DNA of 64,000 nucleotides from Marisa cornuarietis (lineage: Eukaryota > Mollusca > Gastropoda > Architaenioglossa > Ampullariidae), in contig SMMW01000617.1 of NCBI GenBank assembly GCA_004794655.1, positions 17,946,501 to 18,010,500 on the forward strand, read 5' to 3'. Under the pieces are notes generated by a model. It saw nothing but the letters and a program-made list of their open reading frames with translations, did no database searches and was not told the DNA's origin. Shown here one piece after another: positions 14,401-26,076 of the stretch. A program made the translations under genes and the position numbers. Each line of letters begins with the position of its first letter. The first letter of the stretch is position 1.

Positions 14401-16528
14401 TGGTGTTGTTAGACGGGGGCTCTGGTTGTCTATGTTTCAATGCCGGCTGTTTTTCAATGTTTTCAGAAAATGAGCAAGACTTAGGGGTGACTGATAGGGG
14501 TGTTCGATGAGGGGTGGTTTGCTGTGCAGGAGAGTACAGGTGGGCATCTGCTGCACAGAAGGCCGTACGTGAGTCTACTGCTCAACAAAACACTGGCACT
14601 GTAAGCAGTCTTCACCCTCCTGTATGTCTCCTGGGCCACTCATTATAATACTTCTTCCAGAAACATCGCTCCGGGAACCCGCACAGAAAAAAACCAGGCG
14701 GTTTTCCTTCCGGCCATTTTATGTCTTGTTCCCGCCATGGCTTCCTGGCTTGAACAATCGGAATTTTTATTTCACTAAAGTTGACGAGCAGAAAAAAAAT
14801 AAGAAGAGTTGTGCAGGCCTACCGATGCGTTTTTCCCTTGTAGGCAACAAGCAAAAATAATTTGCATGCACTTGCAAGGATACAGTCGTGGGGAGAAAGA
14901 AAGAAGTATTCGGACAGAAATACAGACAGCAAAAACAGAGAAGAAAAAAACAATGTTTACAGACTCGAAACGAGTAGACATGAGAGGAAGGGAGTGGGGG
15001 AAAGAGAAAGAAAGAAAAACAGATTGAAAAACAACGATTTTCGTCTCGAAACGCTCAGAGGGAGAAAAAGGCACTGGGGAGGAGAAAGAGAGTAAGAGGC
15101 AGTCAGAAAGTACCTTCGCGATCTTCACCTTCACGTGGAACTGATGACTAGTCTTGAAATGCGTTGGAGCGGCCAGTTTCCTTGTTAATAGGAGGAATGA
15201 AAAAGCAGAGGTAGGGTATAAACAGGATTTCCCAGTGGAAAATCATTTCTGAAGACCACCGAATGTTATCCTGTCATTTGGTGACGAAACGTATGCCTGA
15301 CATTCTCCTACACCTTGAAAATGTTTTCTTGCTGAAGAGCCTAATACGTGACATGGAAGAAGTATGTCAGTCCTGATCTCTCGACAACCTGTCTCTATTC
15401 CTTGTCTCTATTCTACTTCAGTCGGCAAATAGGCAGCCTGAATCACTGCCTTTTATAACTCAAATGGAGAGGATGCATACAGGAATACTGAGAGCTGCCC
15501 TGTACAATTTGTGTCCCTGATGGATGAACGAGTGCAGGCCTGTAATCAGTCTGCAACCCTCGGAACGACAGAGAAACAGTAGACGGATGAGAAAGAGTGA
15601 GAAGAGTTGAGAGAAATAGAGAGATCACCCTTGATTTACAGTTGCCTCATTGCATCGAGACGAAAATGTCGATACCACGGGAACTATATTTTATTCAAAC
15701 CATCAATTTAGTGCCGATAGTGTGCGGTTCCTGTTACCAGCGTTGCCATGGCAATATTCAGCGTTTAAAAAGACTACTTCATTTCAAAGAAAGAAGACAG
15801 AGTGAAACATTGAATGATACGACTTGCACATAAATGGAAGAAATGGAAATACCATTACTCGTCGTAGTTTTATTTCTTGAGAAATGTATTCATGTGAAAA
15901 AAAATATTGATGAAATAAAAACAATGCGTGAAGCATTTTATACTCTCACGTCTACATCATTCTCGTAAGTGGTTCAATACGTGTCGCAGCATTCTATAAT
16001 TATACTACATATAGATCGTTAATAACCATGAACCAAAAGGGACCAAGTCGTTTGTATTTCTCGCTTTACAGATTAACGAGTTTAAACGTTCTATCACATT
16101 TTTTTATAGAAGTACTTGCGAGATCAATACATTGAAAAAAAAACATTCTCTAATGTATCAAATGTTGTACACAAAATTGACATACTTGAACGTGTCAAAA
16201 GCATGCAATATTTTTCATAAGTACTGAGCGTTTAAGTAATTGGTTTTGACTGTGAAACTCCAATTAATTCAAGTCGGCGTCTTTGAAACACTTTCATGTC
16301 CAGGCCCTGGCAGTATTGCCTCAGGCGACATAACTGTGTAAGGCAATAACTACAAAATTTGGTTACTTCCCCTGAACTCGATACAGTTTGATCACGCGCA
16401 ACGACTTAGTGCCAATATTACTATTATCATAATTATAACTTTATTGGCTGGATAAAAACTAGCCACGAATTGTCTTCCAAGATGCAGAGGTAGCTTTAAC
16501 CAGGGTGCAGACTCTGTCATGTGGGTGG

Positions 16529-16679
16529 CAGTGGCGTAGGAACCGGGGGGGGGGCAAGGGGGGCAGCCGACCCCCCCCCCAAAAAAAAAGATGCAGGGAA
16601 GGCAAGAATGTGAACGTTATTCATTGTCAGCATGGAGCTTGCCCCCCCCCCCAAAGCCGAGCATCTTCCTACGCCACTG
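16529..16679. mobile_element. hAT-type MITE with perfect 8-bp target-site duplication
   Basis: A 151-bp non-coding element bounded by the inverted repeat CAGTGGCGTAGGAA (16529-16542) and its exact complement TTCCTACGCCACTG (16666-16679). It is flanked on both sides by GTGGGTGG (16521-16528 and 16680-16687), an 8-bp direct repeat. An 8-bp TSD with CAGTGGCG-type ends is typical of hAT-derived MITEs. The inside holds long G runs on the left and C runs in the middle and on the right, so the single strand could fold strongly. No transposase is encoded, so mobility would need an autonomous relative elsewhere. Confidence 0.88.
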
Positions 16680-17840
16680 GTGGGTGGGACAGGTCAGTGT
16701 ACACGTGTGGCGAACACGGAAGACAGGGCGCTGAGCTTGTGCTCATTCATCTGTTTCTCCATGGATTTAGTAAACAGGGCCTGATCTTTGTTCCGGGAAG
16801 ACAAACATTTAGCTAAGCATTCGATACATGTAATGAGAAAATGCCAATACATCCTGCCAGTCTTTTTGTACTGTCGAACGTGTGCATGCATAAATCACAA
16901 ACACAGAGAAAGAGAGAACTCAGACCGTATCATATCTGAATGTTTAAGAACTAAACACAACTTATATGATAGTAAGGATTAAAAAAATAAAATTCTTATT
17001 ATGAGTGGACACAGATTCTGAAACCAGATCAGATAAAATGTAACAGACTGCTTGGTATCACCAGAGTATGTTAATGCTCGCAAGGTTCAGTAATTTATCT
17101 GTGAAAGCTTGGTAAATAAAAAGACGGCAAATCTTAGATAAAACTTAATTAAGAATGGTGTTTATTCTCCAAGAAGGAAGGTAAAAAATATTATAGAGAA
17201 GTGATCAGGTCATTAGTGAAGTGCAGGTAAAATAATAACATCGAATCATCTTCGTCATCGTATCTTGTATTTTATGTCTTCGTTTGTTTGTTCATTTTGT
17301 ATTTATTTTGACCTTATCTCTGACTGACTTTATTCTTGAATAAATATTGGCTTTGAGAGAAATAGACACAGAAATAAATAGTACGCACGTATATATATAT
17401 ATATAGTAGACACGCATATATAAATAGTACATACGGATATACACACCCACATATTTATGCATGCACTCGCGCGCGCGCACACACACATTCATAGATATAT
17501 ATTTTTTTTTAACGCATTGGCTTTTCAACGACTGCTTTTTATTTTGAAGTCCAAAAGATTAAAACATATTTAATTAAAACAACAAGCTGGTTGTAAATTT
17601 TTGGTTCCATTACAGAGAAACTCAAAGTTGTTAACAGAAGCGGTCCACTGTGCCCGCCGGTCCACTCTAGTCGTCATGGTGTCCCAACCAACGGGGTCCG
17701 CCATTTCAGTTTTGTCGTCGTGGCATTAAAAAGCTGTCAAACTAGTCAAACTGGAAATGGGGAATTACCCCTTGAATGTAGACAAATAAAGCAAAACTTA
17801 TTTCTGAACCTCTACTGGAAACCTACCATCAGCACACCCT

Positions 17841-17912
17841 GTCGATAGCCGACCGGCCATCCCACACCCACGATCTTTCAGTCTTTTCGTCAGTCCTGTC
17901 CACTCACTACTC
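17841..17912 (-). pseudogene. Decayed C-type lectin exon
   Basis: Read on the minus strand, this gives VDRTDEKTERSWVWDGRSA. It lines up with VDGSDEQMEGSWVWGDGLP of the intact lectin exon at 19945-20171. The flanking frame contains stops: the aligned position just before VDR reads TAG TGA. No matching acceptor was found, so this is a relic of a duplicated lectin gene, not an active exon. It is collinear in orientation with the intact gene. Confidence 0.65.
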
Positions 17913-18607
17913 CAAAAATGCTGCTGAATACGTACTAAAATAACCAGAAGAGTTCATTAAAGAACCCTGCTGAATCGGTACTCCAAACCCACCACTTCCA
18001 TCTCATTATAAGACGTTTTTACATGAGTTAAAATTCCTTCAGTCAGTGAAACAGTCAAAAAGACGGGTATTCACTCTGTCCCTCCTCATGTCAGTTACTT
18101 CCTCCTACACTATCACTATCCACAACAACAATCCAACATAATCATTAGCAAGACAGCCTGAGATATGACCGCAAAGAGAAGTTTTGCTTCAACTTGTGTT
18201 GACATGTAGTAACTGTTGGCTTAATTCTGCCTCGAAACTAGTACCACCAACTATACGAGATGGTGGCATCACAGGATATACATAACAGATAATTGCACAG
18301 ATAATTATGCATAAAGATTTCATGAATATATATCAAAAATTAAAACTATACAATCCTTCGATGCCGTTTCCAGTCAAGTAAAAATCCTTATTCTTCTTAC
18401 ATAGAAAGCTTGCCGACATCAAGCCAAGTTCTGGAACAAATTCAGTACTGAGCTGTAGTATGTGTAATTATAGCAAAAACGTACACGTGTATTAAAAGAA
18501 CAATATTTAACAAATATTCTGGAAGTAAACAATAGGTGAAAACTAAACTAACAACTAAAAAAACTTAACATCAAGACAATATCGTGAACAAACAGGAAAC
18601 AAACTGT

Positions 18608-18608
<1 letters not shown>

Positions 18609-18654
<46 letters not shown>
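18609..18654. repeat. (CA)n microsatellite
   Basis: Uninterrupted CA tract of 23 units. Confidence 0.97.
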
Positions 18655-18655
<1 letters not shown>

Positions 18656-18773
18656 CACCTGGTGTTTAAGAACATCCCAGCTAAGCTGCTCGAGCAGTGT
18701 CAAAGAATCTGGAAACGCAGACAAAAGCCCAGATAATAAATGCAATCACTAGCTATCACCCTTCCCCAAAAAA

Positions 18774-19470
18774 ATTAAACAGAAAACTGCCCAAACTACA
18801 GAACCATCAGCTTAATCAGCCATCCCAAGCAAAGTGATGCTGAAAGTAATCCATAACCACATCGACACCACCGATGAAGAAACTGCTAGCAGGCTGGCTT
18901 GAGACCAGGCAGGAGCACAGTTCAACAGATCTTCCATTGTCGCAAAATGATATAAAAACCAGATATTTTCCACAATTTCTTTGATTTTAAAAGGTGTTTG
19001 ACTAGATATTGCATGAGGAACCGTGGCATGTGGTCATCGAAGAGGGCCTCGTTTAAATCATCGAAGCGGTATACCAAAGCTCAATGAGCGCAGTATTTTG
19101 GGAACTAACCAAAAGGGAGATTTTTTCACTACGGTCTGTGTTCTTCAAGGGTTCCTCCTATCGCCTGTGCTGTTCAACCATCGTTTTGGAGAAAATCATG
19201 CGAGAAACCTTTCACGACATCACACATCCATTTCTATCGATGGGAGGCCTTAAAGCATCCTGAGCTTTGCAGACAACATCGATCTGATGGCCTGCACCAT
19301 CAGCGACCTGCTGGACCAACAGCCTGGCGAATGGAATTGAGACCAGCAAAGACAAGCCATGGCTAACGGCAACAGTGATTCAGAGATCTACACAAACGAA
19401 CAACTTCAAGTACTTGGTAGCCACCCTTTCCAAAGATGGCCGCTCCACCATATTCTTACATCAATCAATG
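18774..19470 (+). mobile_element. Non-LTR retrotransposon (LINE) reverse-transcriptase remnant
   Basis: Translated fragments on the + strand follow the order of a non-LTR reverse transcriptase. NYRTISLISHPSKVMLKVI near 18797 matches the N-terminal finger motif. VLQGFLLSPVLFN near 19141 matches the 'V-x-Q-G-x-x-L-S-P-x-L-F-N' motif. FADNIDLMA near 19267 corresponds to the catalytic F/Y-A-D-D box with the second Asp changed to Asn. FKYLVATLSKDGRST near 19411 is the thumb-side signature. Several stops and frame changes, plus the altered catalytic box, show it is inactive. Confidence 0.85.
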
Positions 19471-19944
19471 AGAAAGGCGAGTTAAGTAGTCAGCTTAGTT
19501 GAGATAATGATAATAATAATTATTATTGTTATTGTTGTAAAGAAAGCTAAAGAAACAATCGTTTTTCCATGGAAGGTGTAACAAGAATCTTTGAGCAACA
19601 TTTAAAACCCTTCTCTGTTGACATTAGTTCTTTTTAATATTTTGTGCGTGATGAAATAAGTAATATTACAATTTTAAATACAAACCTTACTAATTAATGA
19701 TGTGTTAAAAAACAGTTCTGAAATATTTGTTTGATCACACAAAACTTTAATGAAACGAATATTAATTAACACTGCCACAGTGAATACATATTTCTTTTGA
19801 TTGCACAAACATTTACATTTACGAGCTATAGCAACAAACAAACAGGACTCCAGCTTTATAATTTACGAGATATAGCAACAAATAGGGACAACTTTTGTTT
19901 TGGGGGCTGGAGGGATGGGTGAAAACTGCTCAAAGTTTTCGGCA

Positions 19945-20171
19945 TTAGACATTGAGTATCTCACACAATGGGTAGTAGTAATTATTGCAGGGTTTGCTTT
20001 TCAAGATTCTCGGCGACCCAGATGTAATTACGAGGCAGTTTTCCTGAGTGTTGTTGGGTGGATATACCTCGCTAAAGCTGAAATCCACAGGCAGCCCGTC
20101 GCCCCATACCCACGATCCTTCCATTTGCTCGTCCGAGCCATCCACCCAGAAATACACGTACGCCCCTGAAT
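19945..20171 (-). CDS. Lectin gene exon 3: C-terminal half of the C-type lectin domain and stop
   Basis: Acceptor TTGTACAG|ATTCAGG at 20171. The alternative AG six bases further in breaks the phase. It encodes FWVDGSDEQMEGSWVWGDG, then ENCLVI and KPCNNYYYPLCE, ending with LNV and TAA at 19945-19947. The glycine-tryptophan core and the final two cysteines are diagnostic for the lectin fold. Confidence 0.88.
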
Positions 20172-22700
20172 CTGTACAACAGAACACAAGAGCTAATTGC
20201 AATACCCTGTAATATGAGAGTTATGGTACTCGACTAGTTTGTTCTCTACTTCTTTTGTTCCATTATAGAGAACTGCAAGGTTGTTCGTTCAACCAACCAA
20301 CCAACCAAACAAACAAACAAACAAACAAACAAACAAACAAACTGACTGGCAAAAAACTGAGTCAGATTAAGAGTTTATAAGGATGATAACGGACACATGT
20401 AAGCGATTAATTAAAAGACACTAATAAATTTTGCAAAACTTCGTTTTCCATTTATCATCTCATCCTTTCATCTGTCATAGGACTAGTTTCATTCCAGTCA
20501 CCACCGACTTCCCTACCTGCCTGGCAGGAATTAAGTCTACAGCTTCTGTTGACCAGAAGCTGTGACTGTATTAGAAAATCAGTCATTATTTTTTTTAGTC
20601 TGATGTCTGATTTTAAGTTTTTGTAGATACTAGATTTTGTCCCTTTCAGACAGCAGAGAGGTTTTTTTTTCTTTGCAAATGGTCGTTATTATTACAAGAA
20701 CTGGATCTCCACATGGTTGTTGTCTATCACCCCTGTTGTACACCTGGTATAGACAGCGACATAAGCATTGATGACAATAACTATCTTGTTGTATTCACTG
20801 CATTTGTTGACTGTCACTGATCGCTGTCACACTCAGGTAAATAACAACTGTTTTAAATCGCTGGCTTAGTAAACAGTGAGCACATTGTTAAACGTGTTCA
20901 ACAGAGAGTGTACCTTCAAAAACCGAAAAGTTTCTTTTTCCGCCACTTTTTTTCAATTAGTCATTGAAAGTCTTTTCTATTTTTTTTTCTCTGTATTACA
21001 ACTCTGTACGTTGTCTGTCCACGATAGGAACAATTTGAGCCATACTGTACATAATTGTTTTAGTATAGCTGCTGTCAAGTAGAGGGATTGGGCTTCATTT
21101 TACAAACAGCAAATTTGTTAGGAAAGCTACCAGAATTTTGTCCATACCAGAGCATGCACTAGGAGGAGAATTTGTTACAGACTCTTAAAATCATCTGTAC
21201 ACCTTGCAGCCCAGTTGCTCACCTACATGTGAATTGTTGGATGTGTGCGCGCGTGGTAGGTGTTTCTTAGGAATGGTTTTAGATGTAAGATAAAGTGGTT
21301 TTAGTTTTGTGTATAATGTACAACATGACTTAGCCTTCACTTAGCCTTGTCCTTATTTCTTATCCTTGTACTTCTTTCTTACCACTTATTCTGTTTTCAG
21401 TAGCTGAACACACTTCCCAAGTAATAATAAAAGTTGTCATCTCCGTGTGTCTGTCTGTCTGTCTGTTGGCAACTTTTGATTGAAATACACTTAGATAAAA
21501 AAAAAGAGAAAGAAGAAGTTTTCAGGTTTTTTCAGGTAAATACACGTAGATAAAAAAATAGAAAGAAGAAGAAGTGTTCAGGTTTGCTCTGTACTTCCGT
21601 GTGTCTTGCTCTCGACAAAGAGAAAAAGAAGAAAATTATTTATCAATACGGTACATTGTAAACCACCACAACTTTGTACAAACGCTTGTGACCGGACTGT
21701 CATACACATTCACCAAAGTACTAGTGACTTACTGGGAGTATTCACCAAAACACTGTTGATCGCATCTCTTTTGGCGATATCGTGTATCCTGGCCAAGGTG
21801 GCGGACATGCCCCCGCACCAAGTCTGCGCATCTGCCCAGGTGGAGGCCCTTGATGTGTCTGGTTTGATGCAGGAGCTGCCATCCGCAAGGAAATAGAAGT
21901 CACGGTGAGCCGAGCATCTGCCTGGCGTCTGGCTGGTATTGTTCATGGTCATCATCGCTGAAATGAAGATCTCTGTAGACACACCTGTTGTCGTCTGCAG
22001 TCCGACCTCTGAAGCAATGACAACCAAGTAAAGAGGATTGTGTGACATCAGTGTGAAAGTCTTCCGAAAATAAAGAGTTAATGCCGCTCACTCACTTTAT
22101 AAGAGCACCTCCCGTGTCTTAAAAGCCAGGTTTCGTCAGATTTATGTTTTGATTTTAATGAACGATAGACGTTTCTGTCTTCTCAAATCCCTACTACAAA
22201 CGTTGGCATGTCGGCCTTTCACAATATGAACTCTAAGCACCACTGATATTTTACGTAGTATCAAAAATTGAAACAATCATAAGAGTAGTGTTATCGATAA
22301 GTGATAATGACATTAACAAAAAAAGAAATTGAGTTGCGAAATGATCGACGCGAGTTATGATGTCAGATCTGGAAGCCGAGGGTTTTTGCAGGAACTCACC
22401 AGTTTCTAGCACTCTGGAGAAGAGGCTGACATTTTGCCCTGGCATCTGTGTCAGGGTAGCGTTCAGACAGCACAGGTGCCGAGCATCATCAAACGCAAAG
22501 GATGGACATGTGACCACCTGTCGGGCGCTGCACGCAGCTGCACACTGCACGGCGGATATGGTGGTGAAGGACCCCTCCATCAGCAAGGCCTTGTCCTGAT
22601 GCCGACTGCGTGTCCACGAGGAACCTTTGACCTCGGCGGACCTCGTGCAGACGATCATCAGTGCGTTAGCTGTCAAGGACAATGCTACAGCCAGAGCCAT
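19945..22700 (-). CDS. Secreted PAN/apple-like plus C-type lectin domain protein (3 exons, 267 aa)
   Basis: CDS joins 22700-22400, 22008-21733 and 20171-19945 (301 + 276 + 227 = 804 nt, 267 aa plus stop). Splice phases are 1 and 1, and all introns are GT-AG (donors GTGAGT and GTAAGT). Residues 1-20 or so form a signal peptide (MALAVALSLTANALMIV). Residues 44-80 carry the closely spaced cysteines of a PAN/apple-like module (C53, C57, C65, C77/C78). Residues 132-264 are a C-type lectin fold: C132, C147, TWADAQTWC to 165, WVWGDG near 213, then C238, C254 and C262. A PPNN at 230-233 resembles the loop-3 carbohydrate motif, but the usual W-N-D calcium motif before C254 is absent (SPRILKSKPC), so calcium-dependent sugar binding is doubtful. 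Such proteins usually act outside the cell in recognition or defence; that role is inferred. A possible poly(A) signal (ATTAAA, sense) lies at 19746-19751. Confidence 0.85.
20290..20341. repeat. (AACC)n/(AAAC)n microsatellite
   Basis: A compound tetranucleotide tract just upstream of lectin exon 3, inside lectin intron 2. Confidence 0.92.
21733..22008 (-). CDS. Lectin gene exon 2: N-terminal half of the C-type lectin domain
   Basis: Acceptor GCTTCAG|AGGTCGG at 22008; donor CCCA|GTAAGT at 21733. The part shared with the lectin fold is C132...SSC147 and TWADAQTWC followed by ATLARI, the usual first beta-strand/helix region. The 30 or so residues before it (rich in Thr, Ser and Met, with NNTS as a glycosylation sequon) look like a linker. 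Confidence 0.85.
22400..22700 (-). CDS. Lectin gene exon 1: signal peptide and PAN-like domain
   Basis: Starts at the ATG complementing 22698-22700 and ends at GAAACTG|GTGAGT (phase 1). It encodes residues 1-100 plus the first base of codon 101. The hydrophobic N-terminus followed by C53-x3-C57-x7-C65-x11-CC is what places the signal peptide and the PAN-like fold. Confidence 0.83.
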
Positions 22701-23099
22701 TCCCCTCAGCTTTGTGGCAACTGCTTAAGAACTCAACTCTCCCTCCTGTGATACATTCTTAGTTGATGACTGTGTAAAAATAACATCAACCAACCAGCTA
22801 ACCAGTCTCGATTGTTCTCGATCGTTACCGCCTTTGTTTCGATCTCTGTTCCTCTCTTGGTCTTGGAAACCCTCAAATCTCTTATCTTACAGACGTCAAT
22901 CTGGTTTGTTTAAAAATTTTTAAAGATTTTGTCTGCTTTCCTTTACATTTTTTAAGAATACGGGGCCGTCTGATTTTAATCGAAACTGTTTCTTTCATAC
23001 TGAGAAATATGAGAGAGAATGTCTTCAAGAGAGATTATCACTCGCTGAAGCTTATCAGTTCATCTGGTTAATTTTCCAGTCACCGCCAACTTGCTCAGG

Positions 23100-23100
<1 letters not shown>

Positions 23101-23143
<43 letters not shown>
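23101..23143. repeat. (AC)n microsatellite
   Basis: Uninterrupted AC tract of about 21 units. Confidence 0.97.
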
Positions 23144-23144
<1 letters not shown>

Positions 23145-23540
23145 TTCTTCTGTGAAATTTCCTCGAGACAAATATCTTTAACCATACACACAAAGGTTAT
23201 ATCAGATTTTTTTCAGATAAGACTCGTTCTGTTTACAACATGGATCTTTAAGTGAGTGATTTCTTTGGAAACCATGAAACATTTATCTAGCTGTCATTTT
23301 GAGGTATGCTATGTTTGATTAAAATATTGTCATTATTGATTTAAAACTTTGTTTTGAACGAGTCCGCCACTACTACATTCAAAAGTTTTATGTAACTAAG
23401 TCACACAAAGTACAAAGAGCCTTAACACATCTCTCAATCATCAAATCAGTTTAATTAACGCCGCGTAAAAATATACAAAGCCAGTAAAACAGTCTGAGAG
23501 ACTGAACGCGAATAAAATCAATTCACCTTTAAAGCGATAT

Positions 23541-23640
23541 GTCGGACATCAAACACAAAGGAAGGACATGCGGGCTAATTGTTGACCTCGACATCTTGCC
23601 AAGAACAAGTTGCATGGTCATGACTGAGTTACTAAATGAT
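23541..23640 (-). pseudogene. Decayed PAN-type exon
   Basis: On the minus strand, CPSFVFDVRH aligns with CPSFAFDDARH of the intact PAN exon (residues 65-75). One base further 5' and in another frame, CRGQQLAR aligns with CSARQVVT. A one-base shift separates the two, and a TAG stands three codons upstream in the frame of the first, so the copy cannot be read through. It lies about 0.85 kb upstream of the intact lectin gene in the same orientation and fits a tandem duplication that died. Confidence 0.6.
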
Positions 23641-23835
23641 GACATATGGTTATTTAGGATGACAGTAAAAGAGAAAGCGGATAACGGCCCAACAAGAGAA
23701 GCCAAGTTCACATAAAGTTTTCAGGTACATTTGAACTGGAGAAGATTTTTTCATTTCTTACTTTTCATATAGGCAACGCCTGAAAACATTCAACCACACA
23801 TTCATTCATCCACTCCCTCTCTTTCTCTCTCTCTG

Positions 23836-23836
<1 letters not shown>

Positions 23837-23872
<36 letters not shown>
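23837..23872. repeat. (CA)n microsatellite preceded by a CT run
   Basis: A CT-rich tract at about 23816-23834 runs into CA repeats. Confidence 0.95.
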
Positions 23873-23873
<1 letters not shown>

Positions 23874-24765
23874 CACACACGTGTAAAAGAATCAGGAAAT
23901 ATCAGCACGCGCAGCCAGGCATGCGTGTACATACATGTGCGTGCTTGGGCGCGTGAGGGATGTATGTGACCACAAATCGCACAAATGAATGCATCTATCA
24001 ATATATCCACCATTCAGCTGGAGAAAGTGGGGCTAGTAGTGTACAGACAGGACTTGCATGCCTAGTTTATTTATGGTCATTTGGAGCCATTTGTACTACA
24101 TAGCGTATGCGAGGATCCTCGGGGTCCCCGGGTTAGTGAGATTAGTGCCCTACACCTCGCATACAGTGATGCAGTTTGTACAATATCCAAGCTGTGGCTC
24201 AAATTTAAATATGTACATCATGCTTCTCTATCTAATATTTACATCAGTTGCAGGAATATGCGTTTTAAAAAATTTCATGAATGTCAACGAACAATTTGGA
24301 GACATGAAAATCTGAGTATTATACCCCTTCTCTCAATAAAACTAAAGAATTTTAACAACACTAACAATAATAGCATGAAACATAACATGTCTTTTGTAAG
24401 AAATACGCCCATCAGTGTGATGGGTTCCTCCATTTCCCAATGTCTACAATTACACTCAGCAGTCAGAATGTGCATCAGCCTCACCTTGGCTACATCATGG
24501 CTACACCTTGGTTACACTGAGATAACACACTGAGCCAAGAGGAGACCACTGCACGTGTCTGCCACAAGAGCAATGGCTCAGTATCAGTAAGAAGCACAAC
24601 TGACTAATTTACTTATTTACAATAATCTCATTACAAAATGTCAAGGACATAAAGCACACTGCATGAATGATCAATAATAGTAATGTATTGCGTAGAAGTC
24701 AAGGAGAAGATAAGCATGCAAGTCTCACGTGACGTGAGATACACACCAAACCAGGTGTTGCTAAG

Positions 24766-24855
24766 GTGACGTTATAGCGTACGTGTTTGTATACGTCAGT
24801 CACACTGAAGGTGACGTCATAGCGTGCGTGTTTGTATGCGTCAGTCACGCTGAAG
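24766..24855. repeat. 45-bp tandem duplication containing TGACG motifs
   Basis: Two adjacent 45-bp units (24766-24810 and 24811-24855) differ at only a few positions. Each starts with GTGACGT(T/C)AT and carries ACGTCAG or GCGTCAG further in. The second unit contains a perfect TGACGTCA palindrome (24812-24819), the CRE consensus. Whether any factor binds is unknown. Confidence 0.85.
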
Positions 24856-26000
24856 GCGAACAGCAAGCACGTGACTTAAAGTAACAGACAGACTGACCAA
24901 TCGTACACTAGGATGCCTACAGGCATCTGTTCATTGATGACTTTTAATTTTATTTATTTATTTACTTATTGCCCACGATGTACGCGCAAAGGTTAGGTTC
25001 CTGAAGTTTATTTCTCACAAAAAGAGTCGCGTGGGGTGGCTGCACGTTGCCATGCAGATGTCTCTAAACTTGAAGTCAGTTTTAGTGTTGATCATCCAAT
25101 GTTGGATTATATGTGACAATCAAGAAAATGCGACACGTTTCTTCAGTGGAAGCACGTGGACCAGGAACTTCATCGCCGTCTATCAGCACTGCAAGTCTTG
25201 GCGTGTTTTCATTATCAAAAGACGAGACACGTGTAATAGTGCCAACACTTTCTTCCCTGTAGGAGCAAAGCTACTTTGTGAGATGATCCACGATCTTTGA
25301 TTACTACACAGACAACAAATAGTTCAGAAGGTGAAGGCCGAGAGATGCTGACAACACACAGCAGCAGCAACAACAACAGCTGAACAATAGAGACGAGTAT
25401 GCTCCGAGAGACTTCATAAATCTCTTAGCGGCCGACTTTATACAGAGAGACTTCCAACGTCCAACTACATTAAGGCTTAGATAAATATCCATGAAATATG
25501 TTTGTAAACAAACATGAATGCCAACTGCTTGAATGGCAATCAAATTTTAAAACTTTCTTCGATAAAAGCAGATTTTTGCAAACTCGTTTGTGATAGGTGT
25601 AATTGTTCTTCATTCCTGGGCTTTGTGACCTCATATTTTAAGGATTACATTTTGCAATCTGCTAAATGTCTAGCAAACACATAAAGTCATGCTTCAGCAT
25701 AATATCATGCATGATAAATTTCAGATCGCGGACAGCACAGCATAATCAAGTAGTACACAATCTGCTGTTTATATGTTGTCAAAAATATACTCGTTTCTTT
25801 TTTTGTATACAGACATTATGTGCCAGGAAAGATTTCATGACAAAACCAAGTCATAAGTAAACTGTAATGATGGCAGAAAAGCGAAGATTAAAACCTTTAA
25901 TCACAAAATATTTCTGAAGAGAAAACTTTTTACCTTGGAAAAGGCACAATAATAAAACTTTTTTTACGATAATCTCCCTTGAGTACCCATAGCAACTAAA

Positions 26001-26076
26001 GATCACAGCCTTAGACAATCACACCTACATCATACAAAGATCACAGCCTTAGACAATCACACCTACATCATACAAA
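26001..26076. repeat. Perfect 38-bp tandem duplication
   Basis: The 38 bases from 26001 are repeated without change from 26039. It lies 0.4 kb beyond the stop codon of the minus-strand ligand gene, in what may be its 3' untranslated region. Confidence 0.93.

Larger units (their letters stand above)
4394..16528. other. 12-kb interval without a supportable gene
   Basis: No known domain, signal-peptide exon with matching splice phase, or tRNA gene was recognised. The longest frames (127 aa at 13652, 119 aa at 13289, 119 aa minus at 14775) resemble no family and lack paired splice sites. It holds an A run at about 13131-13146, a short AC run at 11005-11020, the GT tract at 11387 and an ATA-rich SINE-like tail at 9573. 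A promoter or UTR of a gene outside the window cannot be excluded. Confidence 0.5.

Noticed and set aside
17601..17640. Short similarity (TTCCATTA-AGAGAA..) between 17.6 kb and 20.26 kb, as a second trace of lectin duplication
   Set aside because: Only about 30 bases and not collinear with the exon relic, so it may be chance.
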